DNA of 64,000 nt from UBA5314 sp035560815 (GCA_035560815.1 DATMYR010000078.1:3463-67462), one strand, 5' to 3'. Numbered from the stretch's first letter, positions 52,745-61,790 are shown. Made by a program: numbers and translations. The notes: generated from the letters alone by a model not told the origin.

Positions 52745-54469
52745 ATGATAAATGTAACTATAGATGGGATTAAAGCATCTGTTCCTGAAGGCTCTACAAT
52801 CCTGCAGGCAGCTAGTGAAGTCGGCGTTAGAATACCAACCCTGTGTTATCACCCCGACCAGTCGATTAAAGCCAACTGCCGTGTATGCGTTTGTGAAGTA
52901 GAAGGCAACAGACTGCTCGTAGCAGCTTGTGCCATGCCGGTCTTCGAAGGAATGGTAGTTAAAACTAGAACCCCCAAGGTTATTGAAGCCAGAAAGACCA
53001 TCATTGAACTGATTCTGGCCAACCATCCTCAGGACTGCCTGAATTGCATTAGAAATGGAAACTGTGAACTACAAGAGCTGGCAGAAGAATACTGCGTTAG
53101 AGAGAATCCCTTTGAATACAAAGTACGCGGTTTTGAGAAAGACTTCTCTACTCCCTCTCTATTCAGAGATCAGGACAAGTGTATTCTTTGCCGTCGTTGT
53201 ATTGAAGCCTGTTCAGTAATCCAGAGCGTCAATGCTCTCGGACTGCAAGAACGCGGCTATCATTCTATGGTGGTTCCCACCATGGGCAAAACCCTGGCCG
53301 AGAGCCCTTGCGTCATGTGCGGACAGTGCATCCATGCCTGCCCGGTAGGCGCCATCGGTGAAGTGGAAGGCATTAACGACTTCCTGGCCGCTGTTGCGGA
53401 TCCAGAGATGATCGTGGTCACCCAGATCGCTCCCGCAGTGCGTGTAGCCATTGCTGAGGAAATCGGCATGACCACCGGCTCGATGGGCATGGACACCTTT
53501 GTCACCGGATTACGTCAGGTGGGCTTCGATTATGTCCTGCACACCAACTTCACTGCTGACTTGACTATTTTGGAAGAAGGCAATGAGCTGTTAAAGCGGG
53601 TTAAAGAGGGCGGAACCCTGCCCATGTTTACCTCTTGCAGCCCAGGCTGGATTAACTTCTGTGAAACCTTCTATCCCGACCTGTTAGACAACCTTTCTAC
53701 CTGTAAGTCACCCCAGCAGATGTTCGGTTCGCTGGTTAAGACCTACTGGGCTGAGAAGATGGGTGTCGACCCTTCAAAGATTTACTCGGTCTCCATCATG
53801 CCCTGCGTAGCCAAGAAATTCGAGGCTGCCCGCCCCGAAATGAATGCCAGCGGCTACCAGGATGTAGACCTGGTTCTGACCACTCGCGAAATTGGACGTC
53901 TCTTCAGAATGAGCGGACTGGACTTCTCCAAGCTGCCTGGATCCAACTTTGATTCCTGGATGGGAGCCTACACCGGCGCTGCCGTTATATTCGGCGCTAC
54001 CGGCGGTGTTATGGAAGCTGCTCTGAGAACGGTTTACGAAGTGGTCACCGGCAATGTCCTTGAAGACGTGAACTTCAACGTCGCCCGCGGTTTTGAAGGA
54101 ATTAAAGAAGCTGAGGTCGATTTGAACGGACTGGTAGTGAAAGTGGCCATCGCCCACAGCCTATCCAATGCCCGCAAGCTGATGGATCAGGTAAGAGCTG
54201 GCACATCCCCCTACCACTTCATTGAAGTCATGGCCTGCCCTGGTGGATGTATCGGCGGTGGTGGTCAGCCTATTACCAAACGTAATGCGAAGCGCATTGA
54301 ACGTATTGATGCCCTTTACGCTGAGGATGCCGGGCTGCCCGTTCGTAAATCCCACGAGAACAAGGAAGTTGCCAAGCTTTATGAAGACTTCCTGCATGAG
54401 CCCCTGGGACACAAATCCCACGAACTTCTGCATACCCATTATCACGATAAGCACAAAACCGTTCTATAG
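52745..54469 (+). CDS. hydA: [FeFe] hydrogenase catalytic subunit HydA
   Basis: A 574-residue catalytic subunit. Domains: [2Fe-2S] (Cys34, 45, 48, 62), His-Cys3 [4Fe-4S] (His94, Cys98, 101, 107), two [4Fe-4S] (Cys146-156 and Cys189-199), then the H-cluster with L1 TSCSPGW (Cys298), L2 MPCVAKKFEA (Cys354) and L3 MACPGGCIGGGGQP (Cys498, Cys502). It reduces protons to H2 with electrons from NADH via HydBC. In the L1 motif the residue after the cluster Cys is Ser, not the usual proton-relay Cys. GAAAGGAGG lies before the ATG. Confidence 0.96.
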   Translation: MINVTIDGIKASVPEGSTILQAASEVGVRIPTLCYHPDQSIKANCRVCVCEVEGNRLLVAACAMPVFEGMVVKTRTPKVIEARKTIIELILANHPQDCLNCIRNGNCELQELAEEYCVRENPFEYKVRGFEKDFSTPSLFRDQDKCILCRRCIEACSVIQSVNALGLQERGYHSMVVPTMGKTLAESPCVMCGQCIHACPVGAIGEVEGINDFLAAVADPEMIVVTQIAPAVRVAIAEEIGMTTGSMGMDTFVTGLRQVGFDYVLHTNFTADLTILEEGNELLKRVKEGGTLPMFTSCSPGWINFCETFYPDLLDNLSTCKSPQQMFGSLVKTYWAEKMGVDPSKIYSVSIMPCVAKKFEAARPEMNASGYQDVDLVLTTREIGRLFRMSGLDFSKLPGSNFDSWMGAYTGAAVIFGATGGVMEAALRTVYEVVTGNVLEDVNFNVARGFEGIKEAEVDLNGLVVKVAIAHSLSNARKLMDQVRAGTSPYHFIEVMACPGGCIGGGGQPITKRNAKRIERIDALYAEDAGLPVRKSHENKEVAKLYEDFLHEPLGHKSHELLHTHYHDKHKTVL

Positions 54470-54482
54470 TCCGACTAACACG

Positions 54483-54514
54483 AAGGGCGATCCCGGAAGG
54501 GATCGCCCTTTTTG
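54483..54514 (+). terminator. Rho-independent terminator of hydCBA
   Basis: Perfect 12-bp stem (54483-54494 with 54499-54510), GGAA loop and T tract, 13 bases past the hydA stop. Confidence 0.95.
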
Positions 54515-54521
54515 CATCACC

Positions 54522-54560
54522 CAATAGCGTGGAGAAGGACCGTCCCCTTCCACGCTATTG
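54522..54560. repeat. Solitary REP palindrome (REP-A)
   Basis: CAATAGCGTGGA(GA)AGG and its complement flank ACCGTCC. It shares GTGGAGAAGGACCGTCCC with the REP sequences around the transposase at 63 kb. Its right arm contains the vanW stop codon (54555-54557). Confidence 0.85.
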
Positions 54561-55538
54561 TTTACCACTTTCGGATATAGCCGGGGTCATCCCACCTTTT
54601 TCCACAACCCGGGGTAGTGGCGAATAATAGCTCAATCCCATCGTTTTCATCGTCCAATGGCTGCTGTCACTGAAAATTTTAATCGAGGATCGTACAACTC
54701 CTCCATCCATACCTTCCATGGCCACCTTCTGATCTCCCTGATGTATCAGCTTATTGGTTCGATACAGAGTGCTGCTTTTATAACGCTCGATAAATTCATG
54801 CTGCCATTCAATACGGGGTGGTTGTATTTGTCCATAGAAAGCGATGTACAGTACATTGTCGATTCCCTGGGCCCAAATCAAAACTGGAAAGTTGGTATCA
54901 TTCCGGAATTTGAAATCCTTGCTTCCATAAGAAACTGTTGCATCCTGGCCGTAAGGCACGTAGGGAACCGGCATACTATGGGCATGCCGTTCGATAATCG
55001 AAAGATTCGACAGAACTGCTACATTATATAGGGTTGATGCAAGCTTGCACACACCGCCTCCGGTGGTAGTCTTAAGTTGAGATCCGACATAAGTAGGTCC
55101 GGCACGAAAACCGCGTTCTTCAGAGTAAGGGCCAATTGCAGCATTCTGGGAAAATATCTGTCCGGGAAGCACAACCGTTCCGGACAATAAACGTGCGCCC
55201 AAGTGTACATTTTCTTCCTCTCCGGGCAAGGGATCGGGCAGGACGGTTTGATAAGCCCCCAGACATACCTTGGCTTGATTGCGTTCTTGCGCTTCCAGGA
55301 AAACCTTATCGTTATTCCAGGGCAGCTGCGATATGGGACCGGAGGCGCTTTGATTCTGGCTTTGTCCTTCCCCACCCTTAGCTTGAGCTTCTCCTGTCGT
55401 ATTTTGGGAAATAGGAGGAAGTGGTGACTTATTCTGAATTTTCCGGATACCAGGGGAATGCTTTATTGCCACCCCTAATATGAATATAACAATGAGGACT
55501 CCCATGGTAGTAATAACCATAGCGCTTTTTCGTTTCAT
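54555..55538 (-). CDS. VanW-family protein
   Basis: A 327-residue membrane-anchored protein. An N-terminal helix (VITTMGVLIVIFILGVAI) is followed by a Gln/Ser-rich linker and a VanW domain: SQNAAIGPYSEERGFRAGPTYVG, TTGGGVCKLASTLYNVAVLSNL, ERHAHSMPVPYVPYGQDATV. Function unknown, probably cell-envelope. The C-terminus ends in a stop contributed by the REP palindrome, so the tail may have been shortened or changed by REP insertion. Confidence 0.88.
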   Translation of the reverse strand: MKRKSAMVITTMGVLIVIFILGVAIKHSPGIRKIQNKSPLPPISQNTTGEAQAKGGEGQSQNQSASGPISQLPWNNDKVFLEAQERNQAKVCLGAYQTVLPDPLPGEEENVHLGARLLSGTVVLPGQIFSQNAAIGPYSEERGFRAGPTYVGSQLKTTTGGGVCKLASTLYNVAVLSNLSIIERHAHSMPVPYVPYGQDATVSYGSKDFKFRNDTNFPVLIWAQGIDNVLYIAFYGQIQPPRIEWQHEFIERYKSSTLYRTNKLIHQGDQKVAMEGMDGGVVRSSIKIFSDSSHWTMKTMGLSYYSPLPRVVEKGGMTPAISESGKQ

Positions 55539-55689
55539 CGCCGCTTCGTCATCTCCGTTCCTAGTACACTGTCAACCCTGATTCTCAGTGTGTGTGCCAA
55601 AGTCTGCATGTTACTATTATCCGTAGCTGCAAAGGAATTTACACAAATTGCGTGATTTAATGAACAAAAAATCGAGGAGGAAATCCCGA

Positions 55690-56103
55690 ATGGTGTTCTG
55701 GCTGGCTATCTTTGGTATGGTTTGCTGGGGGATCGCCCCAGTATTTGCCAAGGTGGGTTTAAGAAACGTGAACCCGGCGGCGGGATTAGCCTTACGTACC
55801 CTCCTGGCAGCAGGACTCGTAGGCAGCTGGGTTGGTATGACGGGCAGTTTTGCAACCCTTAAGGAAATACCTGGCCCTTCCTGGGTCCTGATCGGCATTG
55901 AAGCAATTCTGGCTACTCTTATAGGTGATCTGGCCTACTATGCAGCAATAAAGTATGGTGAAGTCTCCCTGGTCTCGGTGATTATGGCAAGTTCTCCCCT
56001 GGTGACCATGCTCTGCGCCAGCATATTCCTGGGAGAACAGATAACAGTGTTCAGGGTGATAGGCTCCTGTCTTGTTATGCTGGGAATTGTCATGTTGATC
56101 TAA
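55690..56103 (+). CDS. Single-repeat EamA-type membrane protein
   Basis: A 137-residue, four-to-five-helix protein corresponding to one EamA repeat: FGMVCWGIAPVFAKVGLRNVNPAAGLALRT, SVIMASSPLVTMLCASIFLGEQIT. Half-size EamA proteins are thought to dimerise. The ATG at 55690 is preferred because AGGAGG lies nine bases upstream; earlier in-frame ATGs at 55648 and 55660 have none. Confidence 0.82.
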   Translation: MVFWLAIFGMVCWGIAPVFAKVGLRNVNPAAGLALRTLLAAGLVGSWVGMTGSFATLKEIPGPSWVLIGIEAILATLIGDLAYYAAIKYGEVSLVSVIMASSPLVTMLCASIFLGEQITVFRVIGSCLVMLGIVMLI

Positions 56104-56313
56104 TATCCGTTTGGAGTGATGCCTTTAAGCAGAAATCCATCGGTACAACAGTCTTCAGTGCGGCCTTCAGACTGATGTAATCCCTCCCCTTCTACTTTCT
56201 CTCACTTTAACTCACTTAACTGGATAAAATTTACGATACTATTAGTAATTAACTCTTTTCTACAGCTATTTCGCTGTTGATGCATACTGAAATCAGAATA
56301 TGGAGGTGTCCGG

Positions 56314-58089
56314 ATGACCGAAACGGCCCAGGCTCAAGGCCGCATTGACTTTATTCTCAGCCTCAGAGAGCCCCGCAATGTATCATTAGGTTCGCAACTA
56401 GAAAAATTTGCCCAGGAAAGACCGCAACACCCGGCAATTCTTTATGAAAATCGGGTAATATCTTATAGCGAGTTCAACGCCTTAGCCAATCGTTATGCTA
56501 ACTATTTCGCCGAAGTGGGTCTGATCAAGGGAGACGTAGTAGCGCTCATGATGACCAACCGCCCCGAGTACCTGATTGCCACAGCGGGCTTAAGCAAGCT
56601 GGGTGTCATCATCTCATTGATCAACCCCGAACTACGGGGTGATGTTCTGGCCCATGGCATCAACTTGAGTGAAGCGAGAGCCCTTATCATTGGACACGAA
56701 CTATTGGACCTGTTCCTGACTATTCGGGAAGAAGTGCGTTTGAAATCCCCGGCCCGGATTTTCGTTGAAGGTCCTGGTCCGGATCTAAATCTCCCAGCAA
56801 ACATGCACCATCTCAACATGCTGCTTAATCAGGTAGTTGGTGAAAACCCGACCAGTACCGGTGAGGTATCCTGTAAAGACATCCTGCTATACATGTTTAC
56901 CTCTGGCACCCGTGGGTGGCGAAAAGCCGTTCCAGTCCTGCACCAGCGTTGGCTGACCATGGGTCAGCAATATGCTCTTTACGGTGGTATGAATGAAGAT
57001 TCAGTTCAATACATGTGCCTCCCCCTGTACTTGCAGGCCGGATTTAATGTTTGTTTCTCCGGGATGCTAGCCACCGGATGCACCATGCTGCTCAAGCCAG
57101 ATTTTTCGGTACACGAATTCTGGAGTGAAGTCCGCCGTCATCGTACCGATGTATTCATGGGGGTCGGAGAAATGTGCCGCTATCTTCATGATCTTGAACC
57201 CCAGGCGGATGACCGGGAACACCCCCTCAAAGTCGTAATCACCAATGGTATGCTGCCCGACCTAGCCGAGCCTTTCCGTCAGCGTTTCGGCTTACAGCAT
57301 GTTATCGAAGTATACGGTACTACTGAAAACGTAGGCAGTTTCATCAACCAGGATGAATTTCCCAGTATGTTCGGCAGTTTGACCATCAATTCAGTGCGCC
57401 AGGGAGAAGTGGCCCGCTATGATGAGCAAGCAGGCGTTTTCCTACGGGACCAGAATGGTTATTTAATTAAATGCCAGCCGGGTGAAACCGGTGTTTTATT
57501 AGGGCAAATCAACGACTTTAATCCGTTTTTAGGCTATGTGAATGATCCAGACGCGACTGAAAGCGTGGAAATTCACTCCGCTTTTCAGGAAGGTGACCTG
57601 TACCTGGATACCCGGGATTTGGTGCGCCTGCATTATAACGAGCATCTTTCCTTTCTTTACCGCCTTGGGGATAGTTACCGCTGGAAAGGTAAAACGGTTT
57701 CAAGCAGCGCTGTAGAAGACGTAATCCTGCGCTTCTTCTCAGGCATTGACGATGTTGCAGTCTTCGGTGTGGAAGTTCCGGCTTACGAAGGGCGCTGCGG
57801 TATGGCTGTGCTTAAACAGATTGATGATGAAGAAATAGACTTAAAAGGCCTGGCAGGCCACATTAACCGTCGTATGCCTCCTCATGCCCGCCCCGTATTT
57901 CTGCGCATTATCAAAACCCTGGAGAACGGCCAAGATTTACAGCAGCTTAAAAAGCAATTGGAAGATGAAGAATTCAACCGGTCCAAAATATCGGATCCAA
58001 TGTATTATTATGATTTGGAAGCTAGTGCTTATCTACCTCTCACCGCTGAAAAGTACTGGGCTATAATGAACCGCAATATCAAGATTTAA
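56314..58089 (+). CDS. Acyl-CoA synthetase-like AMP-binding protein (FATP/VLACS group), possibly non-catalytic
   Basis: A 591-residue ANL-fold protein most like the very-long-chain/FATP group (EVYGTTENVG, LSFLYRLGDSYRWKGKTVSS, VFGVEVPAYEGRCGMAVL). The phosphate-binding loop reads YMFTSGTRGWRKAVP instead of TSGTTGxPK. The C-terminal segment that normally holds the catalytic Lys (GTFK-like) reads ENGQDLQQLKKQL, with no Lys at that place. It may be an impaired or specialised enzyme. GGAGGTG lies seven bases upstream. It forms an operon with the PhaC-like gene. Confidence 0.82.
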   Translation: MTETAQAQGRIDFILSLREPRNVSLGSQLEKFAQERPQHPAILYENRVISYSEFNALANRYANYFAEVGLIKGDVVALMMTNRPEYLIATAGLSKLGVIISLINPELRGDVLAHGINLSEARALIIGHELLDLFLTIREEVRLKSPARIFVEGPGPDLNLPANMHHLNMLLNQVVGENPTSTGEVSCKDILLYMFTSGTRGWRKAVPVLHQRWLTMGQQYALYGGMNEDSVQYMCLPLYLQAGFNVCFSGMLATGCTMLLKPDFSVHEFWSEVRRHRTDVFMGVGEMCRYLHDLEPQADDREHPLKVVITNGMLPDLAEPFRQRFGLQHVIEVYGTTENVGSFINQDEFPSMFGSLTINSVRQGEVARYDEQAGVFLRDQNGYLIKCQPGETGVLLGQINDFNPFLGYVNDPDATESVEIHSAFQEGDLYLDTRDLVRLHYNEHLSFLYRLGDSYRWKGKTVSSSAVEDVILRFFSGIDDVAVFGVEVPAYEGRCGMAVLKQIDDEEIDLKGLAGHINRRMPPHARPVFLRIIKTLENGQDLQQLKKQLEDEEFNRSKISDPMYYYDLEASAYLPLTAEKYWAIMNRNIKI

Positions 58090-58120
58090 CCCGGTTGAGA
58101 AATTTAACCCGGTTGAGAAA
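58085..58120. repeat. 18-base perfect tandem duplication
   Basis: TTTAACCCGGTTGAGAAA at 58085-58102 is repeated at 58103-58120. The first copy contains the TAA stop of the upstream synthetase-like gene. It lies just before the ribosome-binding site of the next gene. Confidence 0.8.
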
Positions 58121-58147
58121 ATAGAGATATTTAAAGGAGGAAACCCC

Positions 58148-59266
58148 ATGCAGGATGGACAAGGAATGGTAAATTTTTGGTGGGACTACTGGAACTTTAT
58201 GGAGGAGAAATCTCCCTGGGCACAGCAAATGCGCAACTTTAAAAGTTTCAGTGACATCCTTTTCCAGACCGAACATCCCGAACCTGGGTGGTCCACGCCC
58301 AACTACGTTGTCTATGAGCACCAGGTGCTGAGGCTCCGTCATTTCCCGGGCAAGAGACAGAATAAGGCCAAACGTCCAGTGCTTATCCTGCCGCCCCAGG
58401 CGGCGCATCACTCCTATCTCGCTGATTACTCCCCTTCTCAAAGCCTGGTTCGCGTCTTCCAGGCCTATGGTTATGATGTCTATGTCACTGAATGGGTGTC
58501 CGCTACTCCTGAATATAAAGATCTGGATATGGATGATTTCTTCCGCCTGACTGACGAAGCCGTTGATGAGATAAGAAACCGTACTGGGGTATTTAAAATA
58601 CACATTGTCGGGCAGTGTCAGGGTGGTTGGCAGGCCACCATCTATACCTCCCTGTATCAGGAGAAAATTGCCACACTGGTGACGGCTGCCGCACCCATCG
58701 ATGTCCAGGCTGCCCCCTCTGAGATTATCGATTCCGCCCAGCTGCCCATGGAGTTTTTTGAGCTGCTGGTGGCGGCCGGGCGCGGTTTAATGAACGGCCA
58801 ATATATGCTCTCCGGATTTAAAAACATGCAAGCTGATGAGCATTATGTAAGAAAATACACCCGCTTATGGAAATGGGTACAAGAAGACGATCAGGATAGC
58901 ATTAAACGTTTCCTTCGCTTTGAAAACTGGTACGAATATACGCAATGCCTTCCCGGAGCCTTCTATCTGCAGATTATCAAGAGAATCTTTAAAGACAACG
59001 GACTTACCAAACCAGGAAGTTTCGAAGTCCATGGACGCCCGGTTGATCTCCGAAATATCAATTGTCCGGTGATTATTATGGCCGGGAAGAAAGATCATAT
59101 TACCCCACCAGCTCAAGCCTTCGCACTGAAAAACCTTATCAGCACCCCCCCGGACGATGTGGTGGAAATTCTGACTGAAGGCGGTCACATAGGAACGCTG
59201 ATGGGTACCGAGGCTTTGCGTGAAGACTGGACGGCAGTAAACGAGGTTTTGAAACTGGCTATTTAA
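58148..59266 (+). CDS. PHA synthase-like alpha/beta hydrolase (atypical)
   Basis: A 372-residue relative of PhaC/PHA depolymerase-type hydrolases. The nucleophile motif GQCQGG places Cys157. Asp316 (GKKDHITPP) and His347 (GGHIGTLMG) complete a Cys-Asp-His triad at PhaC-like spacing. It differs from canonical PhaC (GYCMGG) by Gln before Cys, and its N-terminus (NFWWDYWNFMEE) is distinct. It could be a second synthase, a thiolase-like transferase or a depolymerase. AAAGGAGG lies eight bases upstream. It forms an operon with the synthetase-like gene. Confidence 0.78.
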   Translation: MQDGQGMVNFWWDYWNFMEEKSPWAQQMRNFKSFSDILFQTEHPEPGWSTPNYVVYEHQVLRLRHFPGKRQNKAKRPVLILPPQAAHHSYLADYSPSQSLVRVFQAYGYDVYVTEWVSATPEYKDLDMDDFFRLTDEAVDEIRNRTGVFKIHIVGQCQGGWQATIYTSLYQEKIATLVTAAAPIDVQAAPSEIIDSAQLPMEFFELLVAAGRGLMNGQYMLSGFKNMQADEHYVRKYTRLWKWVQEDDQDSIKRFLRFENWYEYTQCLPGAFYLQIIKRIFKDNGLTKPGSFEVHGRPVDLRNINCPVIIMAGKKDHITPPAQAFALKNLISTPPDDVVEILTEGGHIGTLMGTEALREDWTAVNEVLKLAI

Positions 59267-59328
59267 GAAAACATTCTATTAGAGACTTAAGTATCCCCAC
59301 CCCATACTTGGACCCAGAAAGAATTAGA

Positions 59329-59356
59329 GAGATGGTTATCCAACCATCTCTTTTTT
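59329..59356 (+). terminator. Terminator between convergent PHA transcription units
   Basis: Perfect 9-bp stem GAGATGGTT (59329-59337) with 59342-59350 followed by T6 on the plus strand. Confidence 0.85.
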
Positions 59357-59402
59357 ATTTAATGTTCTTTCTAACAGGTTTCTGTTGAAGGACCTGCCTA
59401 TA

Positions 59403-60494
59403 TTATTTCGACCTGGGCGCTAACCAATTGCTGATCAGCGGGTAGACCTCAGTCTGGGCCACCTTACCAAATACCAGGCCACCGTGTCCCACGGGAAACT
59501 CGTGATATTCTTTATCCCGTGAAGAACAAGCCTCTATTGCTGCTTTCACCTGTCCGGGGAGTACGATGTGGTCTCTTCCTCCCCCCAAAACCAGTAAAGA
59601 AGCGGTAATACGGCTTAGCTCAACCTGTCGGCCCCGCAGCCGGAGTTCATTTTTAACCAGACGGTTTTCCAGATATAGTTCCTTTACCCATTGCCGGTAT
59701 GTAGCCCCAGGGAAGTTGATGTTGTCGTCAACCCACTTATTAAGGAGTTTCCAGGAATGTATGGGTACGCCATCATCAACCATTTTCCACAGGCGGGTAT
59801 AGGTGCCGATAAAATTATTGACCGGATTGAGCATTTTCACTCCCATATCAATATAGCCTTTTGGCACCAGTTGAAAGGTATCTACGATTTTGTCTACGTC
59901 ACTCCCGCATGTCGCTTTCAGCCAGTCCGAAGTCATACCGGCATCACTGAAGTCGATGGGGGCAGCCAGTGTAATCATGTTCTTTATTTCCGGTTGAGGA
60001 AACAAAGAGGCGTACATGGTAGACATGGTTCCTCCCATGCAATAACCGGCAATACTTATTTCACTACTTTGCGAAATAGCACACACTTTCTGAACCGCTC
60101 GAGCAATATAGTCAAAAACCAGGTCGCTCATACTCAGGTTGCGGTCCTCCCATTCAAACTCGCCCCACTCCAACATATAAACATCAAAGCCATCGTTCAC
60201 CAGTTTCTCAACCAGACTCATACCCGGAGACAGGTCCAGTATGTAGGCCTTATTAATCAGTGCATAAAGGAAAAGTACCGGAACCCTGTGAATCGGATCT
60301 TGTCCTGAGTAATAGCGGTGTAATTTGGCTTTGTTCTTGCGCCAAACCGTCTCTTTCGCTGTCATTCCCGTCTGGGGATATGGCTCAAAAGCTAGTATTT
60401 CCGCCCATTTACGGGTGCTCTCCAGCAAATGGTTATAGCTTTGCTGGTATTCTTCGCCAACCTGCTCAGCTGACCCGGTAAAGAATTTGTTCAT
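59403..60494 (-). CDS. phaC: Class III-type PHA synthase catalytic subunit
   Basis: A 363-residue synthase, the size of class III PhaC. The active site is GYCMGG (Cys152), with Asp308 (GGGRDHIVL) and His337 (VGHGGLVFG), close to the Cys149/Asp302/His331 of Allochromatium. It polymerises (R)-3-hydroxyacyl-CoA on granules and needs a PhaE or PhaR partner, likely the 60978-61721 product. It overlaps phaJ by 29 bases, so translation is coupled. GGAG lies five bases before the ATG. Confidence 0.93.
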   Translation of the reverse strand: MNKFFTGSAEQVGEEYQQSYNHLLESTRKWAEILAFEPYPQTGMTAKETVWRKNKAKLHRYYSGQDPIHRVPVLFLYALINKAYILDLSPGMSLVEKLVNDGFDVYMLEWGEFEWEDRNLSMSDLVFDYIARAVQKVCAISQSSEISIAGYCMGGTMSTMYASLFPQPEIKNMITLAAPIDFSDAGMTSDWLKATCGSDVDKIVDTFQLVPKGYIDMGVKMLNPVNNFIGTYTRLWKMVDDGVPIHSWKLLNKWVDDNINFPGATYRQWVKELYLENRLVKNELRLRGRQVELSRITASLLVLGGGRDHIVLPGQVKAAIEACSSRDKEYHEFPVGHGGLVFGKVAQTEVYPLISNWLAPRSK

Positions 60495-60951
60495 AGGTAC
60501 TCCTGTCTCCCTCTTCTCCGGTCTCGTCTATTACATGCTGACGCGGGGGAATTACTACGGCATCACCATCGATAACCAGCTCACCATGCTGGTTATAACA
60601 GCTGGTGCGGAGTTTTGCTCTTCCCTTGGGTAGTACCTCTAGTACTTCAACTTGAGCCCTGATTGTGTCATTAAAATAGCAGGGTCTAATGAAACTTATG
60701 TTCTGGCATTCGTATATGGTGCCCGCTCCGGGCAGGCGGTTCCCTACTACGTTAGAGATCAAACCCACCAGTAGAATACCATGGACTATTCTTGTCTTAA
60801 AATGCCCTTCCTGAGCTCTCATTTCATTTACGTGCAGCCAACTGAAATCCCCGGTTATCCCTGCATATAGATAGACATCGGTTTCGGTCAGGGTCTTCTC
60901 GACAAAGGCCTTCTCTCCAACCTTCAATTCCTGGTAGATTTTCTCTATCAT
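60466..60951 (-). CDS. phaJ: (R)-specific enoyl-CoA hydratase (MaoC-like)
   Basis: A 161-residue hotdog hydratase: hydratase-2 motif YAGITGDFSWLHVNEMRAQEG with catalytic Asp35 and His40, then FKTRIVHGILLVGLIS. It converts trans-2-enoyl-CoA from beta-oxidation to (R)-3-hydroxyacyl-CoA for PhaC. The C-terminal 30 residues extend beyond usual PhaJ and overlap phaC. Confidence 0.92.
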   Translation of the reverse strand: MIEKIYQELKVGEKAFVEKTLTETDVYLYAGITGDFSWLHVNEMRAQEGHFKTRIVHGILLVGLISNVVGNRLPGAGTIYECQNISFIRPCYFNDTIRAQVEVLEVLPKGRAKLRTSCYNQHGELVIDGDAVVIPPRQHVIDETGEEGDRSTYEQILYRVS

Positions 60952-60977
60952 GATTACCCTCCTCCTTAGCCCCGGGT

Positions 60978-61721
60978 CTATTCAACCTTTATGGTATTCT
61001 TACTGCGCCTCTGCCTGCCAGTCGGGGCTTCTTCTTTATCATTCTCAGATATCTCTTGAATCGCTGATATCTCTGGCATTTCCTCCAAAACTTGCTTTTT
61101 TCTCCTACCATTTCCCGGTTTTTTTGCCGCCTTATGATCTGCGCTGTGAACCTCTGAAATAGTCTCTTCCCCCGTATTTTTCTTTTTCCTACCCCTGGGC
61201 TTGCGCTCCGGGACTTCACTACTCGGGGGTTCAGACTCTGCCGGTGTTGAAGTAAGTAGTGCAATCCCTACTGTCTGGTCGGACTTATCCAGAAGTAAGC
61301 GGACATCCTGATGTATAGCCTGCACCTCATCTTTCAGTGTTGACTGATACTCCACTAGTTTGATTAGGCTGCTGGCCAGACTGTTCATGTTGTTGGATAT
61401 CTGGGTTTCCAACTGATCTACTTTGTCTTCCACAGACACCACCAACTCCGCCACCCGTGCAATATCCTTTTTGGTTGGTATGGGATAGTTGGCTAACAAC
61501 TTGTCCATATTTTGACTGGTGGCCTTGTGCAAAGACAGATACTGCCCGCTGATCTGTTCAAGGAGCGGAATAAAACTCTGACTTCCAACAAAATCCTTGA
61601 CTGCCCGAGTCCAGGCTTCTTCACTTTGAAAATAGAGTTCCTTCATAACTTGAGCAAAATCTGGAATTTTCCTTTCCTCTTCGTTTTTTTCCCTGTTTCC
61701 ATGTTCGTTATCAGCGGGCAC
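60978..61721 (-). CDS. PhaE/PhaR-like PHA synthase accessory subunit
   Basis: A 247-residue protein. A helical N-terminal half includes the PhaE-type stretch LLANYPIPTKKDIARVAELVVSVEDKVDQLE, followed by a Lys/Arg/Pro-rich disordered tail with repeated RKKK and GRRKK patches that could bind DNA, as in granule-nucleoid linkers. It probably activates PhaC. The GTG start has GAGGTG five bases upstream. It lies 26 bases before phaJ. Confidence 0.78.
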   Translation of the reverse strand: MPADNEHGNREKNEEERKIPDFAQVMKELYFQSEEAWTRAVKDFVGSQSFIPLLEQISGQYLSLHKATSQNMDKLLANYPIPTKKDIARVAELVVSVEDKVDQLETQISNNMNSLASSLIKLVEYQSTLKDEVQAIHQDVRLLLDKSDQTVGIALLTSTPAESEPPSSEVPERKPRGRKKKNTGEETISEVHSADHKAAKKPGNGRRKKQVLEEMPEISAIQEISENDKEEAPTGRQRRSKNTIKVE

Positions 61722-61790
61722 ATCTACACCTCATTCCGTTTTCGTGTATAATAAAGCACTTTACTCCTTGTTTTCAGGCACCACAAATGT

